Source of the DNA: Rhinopomastus cyanomelas
Taxonomy: Eukaryota > Chordata > Aves > Bucerotiformes > Rhinopomastidae
Assembly: GCA_013400115.1 (NCBI GenBank)
Contig: VXBP01003483.1
Span: forward strand, 124,001-188,000
Length of the DNA: 64,000 nt
Reading direction: 5' to 3'
The stretch's first letter is position 1, and each line of letters starts with the position of its first letter. Positions 47,401-58,800 of this stretch are shown one piece after another. The notes beneath the pieces are model-generated. The model saw nothing but the letters and a program-made list of their open reading frames with translations, ran no database searches and had not been told where the DNA came from. Position numbers and translations under genes: made by a program.

Positions 47401-50400
47401 AAAACGCTGGCCACACGTGGCTGAGTAATATATTAAAGTTAATAAGCCAGCTACCACTATTTTTAACCTGGCACCATTCTACAATGTCTAACAGTGAACA
47501 GTTAACTATTCATACAACGCTGCAGCACCACAATAAGCAAACTAATACAGGAAGGTGGTCATAAGAGCCTATTTTTACCATTCTTTAAACAATTTTATAG
47601 AGGGAAAAGGAAAACCAGGATTTAAAAGCTTAAATCACTTACGTGCAATTGACCTCTGTTGCTTCTTGCCCAGCTACACAAAGTAAGGGACACAGAACAA
47701 CTTGGCTTACATTATAAAATAGACTACATGTTAGCAAATACACTTGCTGCACACAGAAAAATTGCCCAAGCCATTTCAAGTTACAGAAATATGCGAGTAG
47801 TGTATACGGCCAAGAAAACAAGCCAGCCTGTCTGCATGACATTCAGCGTTGCTACCACGACAGTTAGCTCCAGTAACACTGCACTACAGTTTCCAGTTCC
47901 CGTGTTCCAAACCTTTCAGTGCCAAGAAGCCTGGGAACTGATAACCCAACAGGCTGCCTAAGCAGCCAAGACAATGCCAGGTGGCCCTAAAAAAGCTACA
48001 GATCCCAGTAAGAAAATTTGCAAAAGGTGGGCATGCTCTTACAGGCTGAGTTTAAAGGAACATCAAAGAAAACACACACTGTAATACACCCAATTTATAA
48101 AACAAGGTCTACACTGCTGGAAGAGCATCACAAGAACTTGTCATCTAAACATTTACATTTCCTATTGAACAATCGACGTATTTGCCGCCTCCTTTCTTAA
48201 CCATCAAACTCCTAATCACCTAAGTAGAAGGGATTAAAACAAGTTTATCCTTTGTTGTATATAGGTATACAACACCAGCAGCACAAGGTAAAGAGCTTCA
48301 GCACAGCTAGCAAAACAGTAATGTGTGTCTCATCCTTCCCATTTCAGCATGTATCACTTACGTATCACCACAGAGACCAGAACCTTTAGTCAACCACTTC
48401 TGCCCCTGTTGCCTTTCTGCTGAAGAATCACTTTTCTATGTTTTTTGAAGCATCTCCACACATTCCACAATTTACCCAATTTCAGAAAAGACATACAAAA
48501 AGCTCCCAGCTTTTGAGATCGCTTACTAAAAGCCTGAAAAATCTAGTAACTGCCATCCCAGCCACAGCGATAAGAAGCAGCTCCTAGAATATCAGCCTAC
48601 TGACACCCCACTAAAAACCTGTCTAAGAAAAGAACTACCTAGCCATACCTTCTAGTCCAAATGGTGCTGTCTGGCTTCCTTCACATTTTTCTCTTTATAT
48701 CTCTCCTTCTCCCCTCACTCCAGTACTGTTACCTCCCGTGCTAGGCCCTGGGACTAGAAGAATTAGTGACAAGCAGTGATACTAAGATAACTTACTGCAC
48801 TCATCTCAAGCTCTGCATGAAGCCAGTCAAACCAACCTGTTTTGTCTGCCTGGCCTCTCTGTTCCTGTGTGTACACTGAATAAGATACTACGATGTCTAG
48901 GAGATAATCAGCTCTACCAAGTCAGAAATCTTTCAGACTTTCAGTATGAGAGTCATGTTTAACAAAACAAGGTTTAGTTCACACAGAACAGAGATCAGCA
49001 CAGAGGTCTATTTCTCCTTTCCAAAGAAATTGCCTAACCACATTTGAAATTATAAATGTTCAACTGTGGCTGTCAAGCTTACTGCCCTCGGTTAAAATGA
49101 AAATCTATTTTATCCCCTTAAGTAAAATCCTTTCCAAATTACTCTGCAGGTTCATGACAATTTCTGGCATTAATCATCAGGCAAACTGGGAATTTTTTTT
49201 TTCTTTAAAGTAGGGCAATCTTTAAAAGTTGCTCCATCTTCAAATTCAAAGTTGGATTAACTAGCATACCTATTTTAAAACATGGAAGCAATCACATCTA
49301 ATTAAATATTGGGATGTGTATCTGTTAGAATCTAAAAAAAAAGTCTTTTTCATGGTTCCTTTTAAAGAACCTCCAATTTGGATAGCAAGTTAAAATTCAG
49401 TAAGAAGTATTCCGTTCCTACCTATTGAAAAAACTATAAAAACACCATTATTTGGTTAACCTTAGAAACCTACTTTTAAATTCTTACCAAAAACGAATAT
49501 TTCACTTTTATCTGTCACTGTAAAAGTTCAGGCATTTCTTTCATTTAGAAAATAACTTTACCGGCACTTCTGCCTCATTGATTTACCACAGCTAATAAAA
49601 AAATGTAAAAGAGCAGTAATGAAAACTAGTCATTTAAGGTCACAGATCAACTGATGTTCCTCAGGAAAACCTGCAAGTTTATGTTAGCTCTTATTTAAAC
49701 TGTTTGAGGCAACTGATGCAAGTAGAACCACATTGATGCACAGAAGTTTAAAGGAAAATCCAGAAGTAAAGCCAATAAAAGAGCATCTTAACAGGATTTT
49801 ATAAATGCAAACTGTATTTCTGAAAGACTTATTTCCTAATAACATAACCGTACAGTTAAGAGTTCATCTTGACATTTTTCAAGGAGCTCTGATTTAAATG
49901 ATATCTAGACCACAGACTTTAAAAGCAGGCATTAAGCCAACATTCAGAAAGCCACCTGGAGCTCTGTGTTTGCTTTTTGTTAACGTGTTATGTTACAATA
50001 AAGCAATTCTTTCCAGAGCACAGATCCATCACCACACCTCTGAAGATGGTGTCTACTGGGCAGAGTCGGAGGTGTCTATACACGCATCCACCCCTTATCT
50101 CCCAGCATTCACATAAATTTCAAGTTGCATCCAGGAATGCAGCGACTGAGCAAGGTTTTGTACACATATCTTTGCTATCCGTTGTGGCTTTTGCCTCAGT
50201 AATAGCAGAGAACAAGGAAAACAACCTTTACTGTGCTCCTAGCATTTCTTATGGTGTTTGGGAAGCAGAAGGCACCAGTTGCTTGCAGACAGGGTGAGGG
50301 AAAACAAGGATAAAAGTAGAGAAAATAAGAATACAGTAACAAAAAGGATCAGGAAGAGAACGGGATGATATTGAAAATTCAAGCTATTAAAATACACATT

Positions 50401-53400
50401 ACTGATTCTGGAAGTGAGCCCACCTTTGCATTTTAGTACAAAGCTGCACAGCTTGGGTAATATATTTGGGCAATGCAAAGGGAGGGAGGCAGAAGGGAGG
50501 AAATTCTTTCCACTTGCTAAATCAACGTTTTCATAGAAACAGTAATAAAGGCACATTAAAAGGCTGCACAAAGAGCAAACAATCTAGGATGTGACTGTGA
50601 GCATGTGCATGTGATTCTAGACTGCAACACAAAGCTTCCTTCTGTGACCTCCTTTCCCCTCAAAGCTCCCCAGTACACAATGTAGGCAGACTAAAAGACA
50701 CTTGTAACTCTTATCAAAGAATGAACAGCTACTTTCCTCCCCAGAACATGCCACAAACACCTAGAACTAATATGAATTGAAGAGAATATAAATGAAGATT
50801 TACACTGGTGTTTGTCTTTAAACAAAAAAATGGCTGTCTTCTGAGATTCTTGTTGTTCAAAAAATCTTCCCAGAAAAAAAACATTTCACAAGTGAAGGGC
50901 AGTAAATATCCTAAATAAAGTTTGCACCAATGGAAAAATAACTGCAGCCATTTGTATAAACGCACTTACCAAGTCACAGAACTCAAAAACTAGGAGATAA
51001 GGAATGGCTTCCACACATTGCCCAACACACTGGAGAACATTTGGATGCTGAAGAATGCTGAAGTGAAAAAAATACAGTCAAAGCCAGTAAGATCACATTC
51101 TACACAAGTTTCAGCATAATACACCACACTTAAATCTCTACGAGAAGTTTCAACACACCACACTGGTGACAGTGCAGCACGTATCCAACTGCTGCAGCAC
51201 ATCACTGATAGCAGCTGAAACTCTGAGGATCTCAAAACCATAAAAGCCAGCACTGCCACAAGCCAGTCACACCCATCCTCACACCATACTTTATACCAAA
51301 AATAGGTACATGCAGTTCATGAACTACACTGACAAACAGATCTGGCTAAAAGCTAAACCTTTTCTTAGCCAGGTTAGTTCCGGCCACATCAGTTACTTTT
51401 TCTAAATAGCTTCAAAAAGGCTTGTGCCAATGAAGTAGAAGGCATGAGACTTCTTCCAACAACTGACAACAATTTAAGGCTAAATGCAAATTCAATTAGA
51501 ACATCAGAAAGCACTAAGACTAGAATGCTCTCAATGACCACTCCCCTGTAACATATTCAAGCCAGGTAACCCACACTAAGAGGTACGTCTAGTGACCTTT
51601 TCCAGTCATCTACAAAAAGCATCAACTCGTCAAAGTTAGCTCTTCAGAGAGATCTCACTATTCCCAAAATACAGGGAGAGAAATTGCACTTGCTTGAATA
51701 TACCAAATTCCTTCCTAGTATACAAAGACAACACGAAGCAGCAAGTCTTCTCCAAGCGTAACACAAGAGGAATTCGGTTCTATTAGCATCTCCAGTCAGA
51801 TCAATGATTTTCCCAGCTATGGAGTACTACTGGGCTGAAGTCCACATAATTCTGGGTTAGGGTTTTTTCCTGTACAAGTCTCCTTGCAAGCTACCTGAAC
51901 AAAGTTACAGTTTTATCACTATGATGCAATTAATTTTTGGAAAAGTGAACTTTAAAGAAGTTAATGTGTATCTGGTAACAGTGTTGCTATTTCTTCTGAT
52001 TCTAACAGTAAACCCCAAGTACAGGAGTTAAATCTCCGTTCTCAGAGGCAAGTCATCAGGCACAAAGTTAATTTGCAAAATCAGGATTTTGTTCCCAACA
52101 GCTGCAGAAAGAAGTCTGGTAAATCAAAATGAACACATTTTCTAGTCATGAACAGTAACTACCAAACACATTTAAGCATAAAGATTATTTTTATTCCTAA
52201 ACAAACTCAACTCTTATTCACTTTGGATTAACTGTACTTCACTTCTTAAAGACAAGCATCAAGGAAGGCAAGTAGGGACAGTAACAGAAAATAAAGAAAC
52301 GTCCATAATTCATATGCAGTAGTTTAAAGTGTGTAGGTTAACCACAACATAAAGAGTTACTTACTAATATGGTTCTCCATTTCTTAAAAACTGTTCTTGC
52401 TCCTTGGGACCCGCACTTGCTTTCAATTCCTTCACTATCACCCTTGCTACACTAGTGCCTGTGTAGATCTCTCCAAGCAGAACCTAAAGAAAGAGTAAAA
52501 TAACCATTGTGATTGTCCTTAATCAGAGGAAGAAGATTGCTTAGTTTCTCTGCAAAGAAAAATGAACTAAAAACATGCTGTAAGAAAGAAATTCCAGCTT
52601 TTTATTGTCAACACATGCCAAGCTTTGATAATGAAACACCCACACCTAATAAATCTTGACAACTGATCATCAATTTTCAGAAAATGCTTCCTACCGAAGA
52701 CCACTTCTTCACTTATTTTTCCATAGAAGGAATTGATAGTAACAAGAATGTATTGACTCAAATCCATAAAAGTGAAATACCTTCCTCTTGTAAGAAACCT
52801 TATGTAAATTAAAGTAGCATTAATTAGCATTCAGATTACATCAAAAATAAAGCAACTAAATATCTGATTTCAACTTTCATTTTTCTTCTGGTTTTTGGTT
52901 TGTTTGGGGTTTTTTTTTTTCTTAGAGTACCATTTTAAAGGGAAATACAGTACCCTAGTCAGATAGAAGCAAGAGTCAAACTGTAGTACAATATTAAACT
53001 GTAAATTCTCACCTTTCCAAACCAACCATTTCCAATTTCCTGGATGTAGTTTAGACTCTGACGTGAAACTTGAGACTTTGATCCATCTGTCACACACAAA
53101 AACCAAAACACGCATCAAACCAAAGTTATCAACTGTTGAGGAGATGTTGCGAGCTCCTACAGTATTTATTCCTGATTATGTGCATACATTGACCAAGCAA
53201 GTATAACGCAGCTCAACACATATACAGCATGAGGGCAATGTTGTGACAAAGCACTCAAGTGAAACCTTTCTCAACTCCAGCTACCAAAACAGCTATTCTC
53301 GTTATGAAATGTAAAGTTAATTTTTTAGCATGTTCAAAAATACAGCAAAAGGGCTGAATTGTAAGTCCAATACAAAAGTGTATCTCATCCTGTAGCTGTG

Positions 53401-55835
53401 TAAAGCAAATAACCTAACTTTAAATAGGTTTATGTAAATAGAAGTAGAAACCCAAATAAAATGCTCACTGCTTGTAAATCTTAACGTATATAGTTATAGA
53501 GTGAACGTTCTAAGAAAAAGGGTTCAACTGCTTTATTATTCAGCCCAACTGCCCTACTTACAGATACCATCTGGAAGGAGGACATTTTTTGACTAAAAAT
53601 ACTTCACATAAAGAGCCCAGAGAGGGAAAGGATAGAAAACAAGACCCAGATCTTAGCAGGAGACACAGTAATAACTCCATACTCTACAGTACAGAAAAGA
53701 TTCAGCAGTGTTTACCCCTCTGCAACTTAATTAGCCAGGAACACCAGCAGATGTCCACAAACACTTCCCCATCGTTACTACTTGTCTGATCAAACATTCT
53801 AGACCACATTTTAATTTCTGTGAACCCCATTTTCACCAGTACTATTTTACCAGAACACCTATAGTTGCACAACACACAGGCAATAAGCACAGTGCACCTA
53901 AGCACAGTGTAGGCTCTACCAGTATGACTACATTTTTACCAATGTACCTTACTGCCTCACTCCTGGCAAAATAACTTCTACTGACAGCAAATGTAGTTTT
54001 AATAATTGTGGCAACATAGAAGTGTGGACATCAAATTTTTCATAGTTATTTTTTCACCCCACTAATAAAAACACTGCGTGACATCTGTTTTGTAATAAAG
54101 GCACACCAATAGTATCCTTAAATTTTAAGGTAATTAAGCAACACAAGCCATGTATATAAAAATTGTATGTGAAGAATTATGAGAACTACTACTTTATGCT
54201 AAACTATGCTCGTAACACTTAAGCTGCTTTAGTTTCCTTTTGCTAAAACTAATGAATACATTCCAAAAAAGCCTTTCAGGCAGGGAAAGAAATCCAACAC
54301 TAAGTTAGCAATATCACATTTACAGCTAGGCTGACATTAAGCAAGTGACGCAGCTGAAACAGTAGTGCTGCTGTCAAGTAAGAGATTCCCTCTTGCTTCC
54401 ATTTAAGTTTAATGGCTAAAATCCAATGCCAAATCCAATGCTAACTCAGCCACGAGGAAAACCACTAAAGGGAAGTCACTAACATCCTAGAGCACTTCAA
54501 ACTCTTCATATATAGTGAGGCAGAATCAAAGTACTCCACAGAGGTTTGTTTACGTTAGTTTTGGTCTCTTAAGTTACTCCACATGGCACCTTGCCATAAA
54601 GTAACGTTTTTTAAGTAATGTTTTTAATTTTGACCTATAATCTGCTACATACTGAATTTAACTCTCACAAATTTCTATAAACTTGAGTAATAAAGCCAAA
54701 CAAGTAGCTACTTGTCCCTTTCGGGCACTGAAATTGTCTACTTTTGTTTGTTTTTAATTAAAAACAAGGATTTTACCTGTACGAGATGGGTACTGGGAAG
54801 GAGTTGGTAAAGTAATACTGGGAACTGAAAGAGTAAACACTTCAGCTGGAGACTGAACAGATGGAGTATCTTCTGCTGGAGGTGTAAAATCTATTTCGTC
54901 ATCAAAGTTATCTTCAAATTCCTGAAAAAGCCACACACAACTTAGTAAACAAACTGATCTCCATCTTAAAATTAGTATCACGATAACTATTTTCGCTCAA
55001 AAGAAAGATGTTTACGAGGTTTAGCTGTTTATCAAGGATGATGGTAGATTAATAGTTTTCTATTCCTTATTTTATCATTGATTTAAATAAATTAAAGCAT
55101 CAAGTATTGTTTTGAAGAAAAAGGGTGGGGTTTGCTTGGATTTCTGTTGTGGTGGGAGGTTGGTTGTTCTTTTTATTCTTCTTCAAAACCTACCCCTGGC
55201 TTTGTGTGAATCATCACAAACTGCCAAAGCCAAATACTCTCTACTTAGAACTCACTGAAAAACTCAATTTTAGTAACACTGATAACCAAAGCTCCAAAAG
55301 AAACTGTTCTCTGACGACAATTCTTCCTCAACCGTTGCGCTACAGCAGATACGTATCTCAGTGTTCTTATTCAAAGAAGTGTCTCAAACCCTGTCAGCAA
55401 GCTAAGAATAATAAATTAAAAGAATACACAGAAAAACAACAGATTCTTTATAGCAAAATTTTCTACTAATGATCCTGATAGCTAGTAATGACTTGGAAAT
55501 AACAGATCCTAACTGCAGCACAGACCAACTACTTAAAATAAATAGCTGCACACTTAACTGCATGTATAAATACAGCTGCTGGCTATTTCAGAAGAGAGAA
55601 CTGAAGTGTCAATAACTGCAAAATATTAGTGTAAATAATCAGTTAATGCATTCTGGACATTGGAATGCAGCTAAGACCACTTGTATGCATTGATGACTTC
55701 AGATGCTTACCTTGAAATCTATCTCAGGGTCTTTACAGCAGGAGACACAGTTTGCAAGCAGTATTACCAGTACTACTAGAGCACAGATAGAGAGAATCAC
55801 AAAAGATGAGGAAACTTCCACTGTAGCTCCTTCTC
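29416..55835 (-). CDS. LMTK2: LMTK2, lemur tyrosine kinase 2 (lacks only exon 1)
   Basis: Exons in transcript order: 55835-55711, 54921-54777, 53086-53013, 52483-52365, 51057-50970, 41739-41606, 38290-38206, 37689-37568, 35959-35810, 35560-32641, 31225-31090, 30729-30481, 29444-29416. They join into about 1458 codons; the mammalian protein is about 1500, so only the signal-peptide exon is missing. Order (window residues): membrane helix about 9-31, an acidic juxtamembrane region, kinase domain about 105-365 (GNGWFGKV loop, VIVKELK lysine, HSDLALRN catalytic loop, DYG in place of DFG, APE), then a long disordered acidic tail with a KAVTF motif. From the family: a Ser/Thr kinase despite its name, on endosomes, bound to PP1, myosin VI and CDK5/p35, and needed for recycling traffic. 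Confidence 0.96.
30481..30729 (-). CDS. LMTK2: LMTK2 exon 13
   Basis: Acceptor tccataag (AAG rather than CAG), donor gtaagt. It encodes [20 protein letters not shown], then [13 protein letters not shown] and [14 protein letters not shown]. The EWDDDFS segment matches mammalian LMTK2. Confidence 0.94.
31090..31225 (-). CDS. LMTK2: LMTK2 exon 12
   Basis: Acceptor gccttag, donor gtacct. It encodes [20 protein letters not shown] and then [13 protein letters not shown], an acidic, Ser-rich piece. Confidence 0.92.
32641..35560 (-). CDS. LMTK2: LMTK2 exon 11 (giant exon: kinase end and disordered tail)
   Basis: One 2920 bp exon, about 973 codons, with no stop. It starts [20 protein letters not shown], the last kinase helices. 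A low-complexity Ser/Glu/Asp/Asn-rich tail follows, with an acidic run ([19 protein letters not shown], about 32860-32920), and it ends in [21 protein letters not shown] (32674-32688) fits the RVxF-type PP1-binding motif known for LMTK2. Confidence 0.95.
35810..35959 (-). CDS. LMTK2: LMTK2 exon 10 (kinase C-lobe)
   Basis: 150 bp; acceptor tgtttttcag, donor gtaaat. It encodes [20 protein letters not shown] and then [12 protein letters not shown]1 element ends about 35 bases before this acceptor. Confidence 0.94.
35994..36131 (-). mobile_element. CR1 LINE 3' end, same strand as LMTK2
   Basis: Starts on + as gaatcatagaaccatagaag and gattggaagggacctcgaaa, continuing to cacatccaggtgggttttaa. It is about 140 bp, clearly young-looking, and its 3' end faces LMTK2 exon 10. 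Confidence 0.9.
36664..36748 (-). mobile_element. CR1 LINE 3' fragment (diverged)
   Basis: gattggaagggttctctgga then gtcttctagtccaaact is a diverged inverted CR1 3' end. Confidence 0.6.
37568..37689 (-). CDS. LMTK2: LMTK2 exon 9 (activation and P+1 loop)
   Basis: Acceptor aattcag, donor gtatgt. It encodes [20 protein letters not shown] and then [17 protein letters not shown], which carries the APE motif. Confidence 0.94.
38206..38290 (-). CDS. LMTK2: LMTK2 exon 8 (catalytic loop and DYG)
   Basis: 85 bp; acceptor atttccag, donor gtaagt. It encodes [20 protein letters not shown] and YGIGFSRYK. The catalytic Asp and Asn are present; the HRD Arg is replaced by Ser, and DFG is DYG, as is usual in this family. 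Confidence 0.95.
40512..40730 (+). mobile_element. CR1 LINE 3' end with octamer tail
   Basis: Contains cactggaatggcctgcccag, ggaggtggtggagtcgccaa and ttggacttgatgatctatga, ending in a GATACTGT array. The assembly has an N at 40520 inside it. It is antisense to LMTK2. Confidence 0.88.
40699..40728 (+). repeat. (GATACTGT)n array at CR1 3' terminus
   Basis: 3.75 copies of the octamer GATACTGT. CR1 elements end in a short 8-bp repeat, usually of the ATTCTATG kind; this copy has a variant unit. Confidence 0.9.
41606..41739 (-). CDS. LMTK2: LMTK2 exon 7 (kinase C-lobe start)
   Basis: Acceptor ttttacag, donor gtatgc. It encodes [20 protein letters not shown] and then [20 protein letters not shown], helices D and E before the catalytic loop. 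Confidence 0.94.
43095..43995 (+). mobile_element. CR1 LINE, 0.9 kb, 5'-truncated, with RT end
   Basis: Translation from 43118 gives [20 protein letters not shown] and [13 protein letters not shown], the end of the CR1 reverse transcriptase; the usual FADD reads FAED here. It continues through the standard CR1 C-terminal and 3' parts in shifting frames to tgattctatgattcatta. It is dead, and antisense to LMTK2. Confidence 0.9.
43998..44012. repeat. (CA)n microsatellite
   Basis: About seven CA units directly after the CR1 3' end, probably grown from it. Confidence 0.85.
44465..45250 (+). mobile_element. Old CR1 LINE pieces, + orientation
   Basis: 44465-44963 runs from gacctggacaagctggaaga and gggcaaatgccaagttttgc to ctggacttgatgatcttgaa and a decayed tail. 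45110-45250 carries a second, different CR1 end (cctcaggctgacactgcttt). Both are strongly diverged with many stops. Confidence 0.72.
45332..45416 (-). mobile_element. Short CR1 LINE 3' end, inverted
   Basis: catagaatcataaggtattg, then gaagggacctcgaaagatca and a break after gggtcacc. It is the same type as the copies at 2390 and 35994 and abuts the next element. Confidence 0.82.
45417..46415 (-). mobile_element. CR1 LINE, 1 kb, inverted, with RT core
   Basis: The - strand translation gives CR1 reverse transcriptase: [35 protein letters not shown], then [20 protein letters not shown] and KFADDTKL with the catalytic FADD pair. The reading is broken by an in-frame TAG at the WVRN position (about 45959-45961) and by an N at 45615. 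The 5' end is truncated. It lies on the same strand as LMTK2. Confidence 0.92.
50970..51057 (-). CDS. LMTK2: LMTK2 exon 6 (kinase N-lobe and hinge)
   Basis: 88 bp. There are two possible AGs (51058 and 51048); only the upstream one keeps the frame (TA then C gives Tyr, then ILQHPN). It encodes [20 protein letters not shown] and LLVFEFCDL, which includes the hinge. Confidence 0.93.
52365..52483 (-). CDS. LMTK2: LMTK2 exon 5 (kinase N-lobe)
   Basis: Acceptor ctttag, donor gtaagt. It encodes [20 protein letters not shown] and then FLRNGEPYY, including the VAIK-type lysine in VIVKELK. Confidence 0.94.
53013..53086 (-). CDS. LMTK2: LMTK2 exon 4 (glycine loop of kinase)
   Basis: 74 bp; acceptor tgtgacag, donor gtgaga. 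It encodes [17 protein letters not shown], the ATP-binding G-loop. Confidence 0.94.
54777..54921 (-). CDS. LMTK2: LMTK2 exon 3 (juxtamembrane)
   Basis: Acceptor tttttcag, donor gtaaaa. It encodes [20 protein letters not shown] and a Ser/Pro-rich stretch ending in YPSRT. The acidic block is nearly unchanged from mammals. Confidence 0.94.
55711..55835 (-). CDS. LMTK2: LMTK2 exon 2 (transmembrane helix)
   Basis: Acceptor tttctag, donor gtaagc. It encodes a strongly hydrophobic segment ([19 protein letters not shown]), then the cysteine-rich [12 protein letters not shown] cytoplasmic border, a likely palmitoylation site. It enters in phase 1 from the missing exon 1. Confidence 0.94.
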
Positions 55836-58800
55836 CTAGAAAGAAACACACAAGTAGGATTATATGTAAATAGGTTTAGCATTTTAAGAAATTCCTTAAA
55901 AACATATTGTCCACCTGCAACTACTTAAAAGATGGAGTTTTAATATTTCATATGTATCTGTGCTCTACCACCTGCCTGCACTGTGCTGGACATTTGTTTG
56001 TTTCAAGCTGAGAGGCCATACCCTTTGGTGATTTACCAAAATAGGTGACGAACACTGCAAGTCCCAAGATTCAAGGTTCTGTTTACGTGGACAAATTTAT
56101 ATGGATTTCTGTGGATATTAGAAAACATGGCTTTTTGGAGACATTTCCCCATGAGCTACCACACCTGTCTTAAGAGAAAAGAGGGTTTGTCACTTGAGCT
56201 GTGTATAAATTTAAAATACATTACTATAAGGCAGCACTGTCTCTTTCAATAAATGCCTTCATGACAGCCTGCCAGATACACAAGCTTTCACAGGGCAACA
56301 GATCTAATCAGCTCAATCCCAATTTCTGTTTCTTGTGATTCATTAGCTGATTTGTTTCCATTCCAAGTGTATCAGCCATGATCCCTCATCACTTCTCAAA
56401 CACATTTCCACAATCTTCCAAACCATTGTACATAAACATTCTACAACACATTTTCTATTAATACATCAGATTATTATTAGTCTCATGGGATTAAAAGCCT
56501 CAAGTGGCATTTTATAAAAATCTTAAACCTTTGAGAGAAGAATTAAGCCTATTTTCATCTTAAGACAAGAACAAAGATATGCAGTTCCCTAGGAGACCAC
56601 AGCACACATCTTCAGGAGTTGTTTTTGTTGTTGTTTCTTTTTTCAAAAAAGACTGTAAAAGTAGCTGATTAAAACATGTTTAGACATTACATCAGTATCA
56701 AAGTTTAATAGTGTTAGGCAAGTTGGACTGACTAGGTTTTTGGGGAAAGTCTTGACTACAATGGGAACATCTTGACGACCAAACATAATATAGATGAAGC
56801 CTCAAAAAAAAAGGAAATAAGAAGTTGATATGAAGTTAAGGAACATACAAGTTTGGGCACCTACCTCAAACCTACAAAAAAATTACAAAATTAAGGTATT
56901 TACAGCTTTTCATCACATCCCATAGAACATTTACAAAATATTTACTTTTTAATTACATGCAACGAGCAAACTGACATGATCAAAATACTGCTTTTCAGAT
57001 CATCACTTATTTTCTGTAGTACTAGGAATATTACCAATGCAACAATAACAATCAAAAGAGGAAGGTTTTCAAACAAGTGGTTCAGTTTCTAGCTTCAACT
57101 ATAGTGCTGGCATTCCATCTCCATTAAAGGACATTAATACTCCACTCGAAGGTAGTATCTATTGCTCAGAGATCAACCACAGTGTGAGGCTACTTACCAC
57201 CTTTTAGTCAAGCTGGGAGAGGGCTCTCAATAGAACAAGTTATATCATTTAACTCAAGTGCTCTGCGTAGTCATGTATGTATTTTTTTCCATTTGTAAGC
57301 ATCAACAAAAACAAAAAAGGAAGGTAATAGCTGATTTGTTTACTTCCTTCAGATGTTCAGCAATGCTATGAAGTATATTGAATATTACCTAGACCACAAA
57401 CATTTTCTGAAGTCATTAGCTAAATTACTATAACAAACACACAGACAACATAGCTGTAGACAGAATTTAAGCGATTCTTTTGATTTTCTAACCGAAGCCA
57501 AATAATAAAAGGTAACTTTACTACAAAAAAGTAAACAGATTTATGCTACCCCGTACTGCTAATTATATCTATTATTTGAAAGACATTTTTCCCAAACCAT
57601 CCCACCCATTTCCAAACAAACTTCCTCACCTTTACCAACAACTTCACTTAAATGAGAAGTCAGTTCATCCCAGACTATCTACAGAACAGACACAGACTTG
57701 ACCAACACACACTCTGGAACATATCACCAAATTACAATATACACTCCTTCCAATAAAAGATCAAGACTCCTGAACACCCTAAACCATTTGGACAAGCAAA
57801 TAATCTGTTGCATTAAACTGGTTGAACAGATGGGCCCAAAGAGTGGTGGTTAGTGGCGTTAAATTCAGATGGCGGCCTGGCACAAGTGGTGTGCCTCAGG
57901 GCTCGGTGTTGGGACTATCTCTAACATGTTTTTTAATGGTCTCAATAAGGACACAGAGTATCATTAGGAAGTTTGCAGATGACACCAAGTTAGTGGGAGC
58001 GTTCAGTTGCCAGAGGGTAAGAAGGCTCTTCAGAGAGATTTGGATTAGATTGGAGCGATGGCCCAATGTTAATGGCAGGAGCTTCAATAAGGCCAAGTGC
58101 CAGGTCCTCCACTTGGGCCACAACAACCCTCTGCAACACTACAGGCTTGGGGAAGTGTGGCTGGAAAGCCATCTGGCAGAGAGGAACCTGGGAGTTCTAA
58201 TTGACAGGAAGATGAATATGAGCCAGCAGTGTGCTCAGGTGGCCAAGAAGGCCAATGGCATCCTGGCTTCTATCAGAAATAGCGTGGCCAGCAGGAGCAG
58301 GGAGGTTATCATCCCCCTGTATTTGGCACTGGTGAAGCCATATCTTGAATACTGGGTCCAGTTTTGGGCACCTCAATACAAGAGAGATATGGAGGTGCTG
58401 GAGCAGGTGCAGAGGAGGACAACTAAGCTGGTGAAGGCCCTGGAGAATCAATCCGATGAGGAAAGACAGAGAGGTGGGGCTTTTTAGTTTGAACAAGAGG
58501 AGGCTCAGAGGAGACCACATCACTCACTACAACTACCTGAAAGGTCATTGTGGAGAGGTTGGTGCTGGCCTCTTCTCACAAGCAATTAGTGAGGGAATGG
58601 GTTCAAGTTACAACAGGGCACGTTTAGACTTGACATCAGGAAGAATTTTTTCATAGAAAGGGTGGTCAAGCACTGGAATAGGCTTTCCAGGGAGGTGGTC
58701 GAGTCACCATCTCTAGATGTGTTTAAAGATTATTTGGATGAGGTATTGAGGGATGTGATTTAGGGGTGAACTTGTAAGGTAGGGTAGACAGTTGGACTCT

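Larger units (their letters stand above)
29445..55710 (-). other. LMTK2: LMTK2 introns 2-13 (non-coding content)
   Basis: Introns over 300 bp: 29445-30480, 30730-31089, 31226-32640, 35960-37567, 37690-38205, 38291-41605, 41740-50969 (9.2 kb), 51058-52364, 52484-53012, 53087-54776 and 54922-55710. CR1 elements occupy parts of 35.99-36.13, 36.66-36.75, 40.5-40.73 and 43.1-46.4 kb. The rest is unique AT-rich sequence in which I see no further gene or RNA. Confidence 0.75.

Noticed and set aside
47659..47961. 100-codon + strand frame in an LMTK2 intron
   Set aside because: No similarity to any protein I know and no sign of coding bias.
51048..51050. Downstream AG as acceptor of LMTK2 exon 6
   Set aside because: It would break the reading phase with exon 5; the AG at 51058-51059 gives the conserved YILQHPN join.
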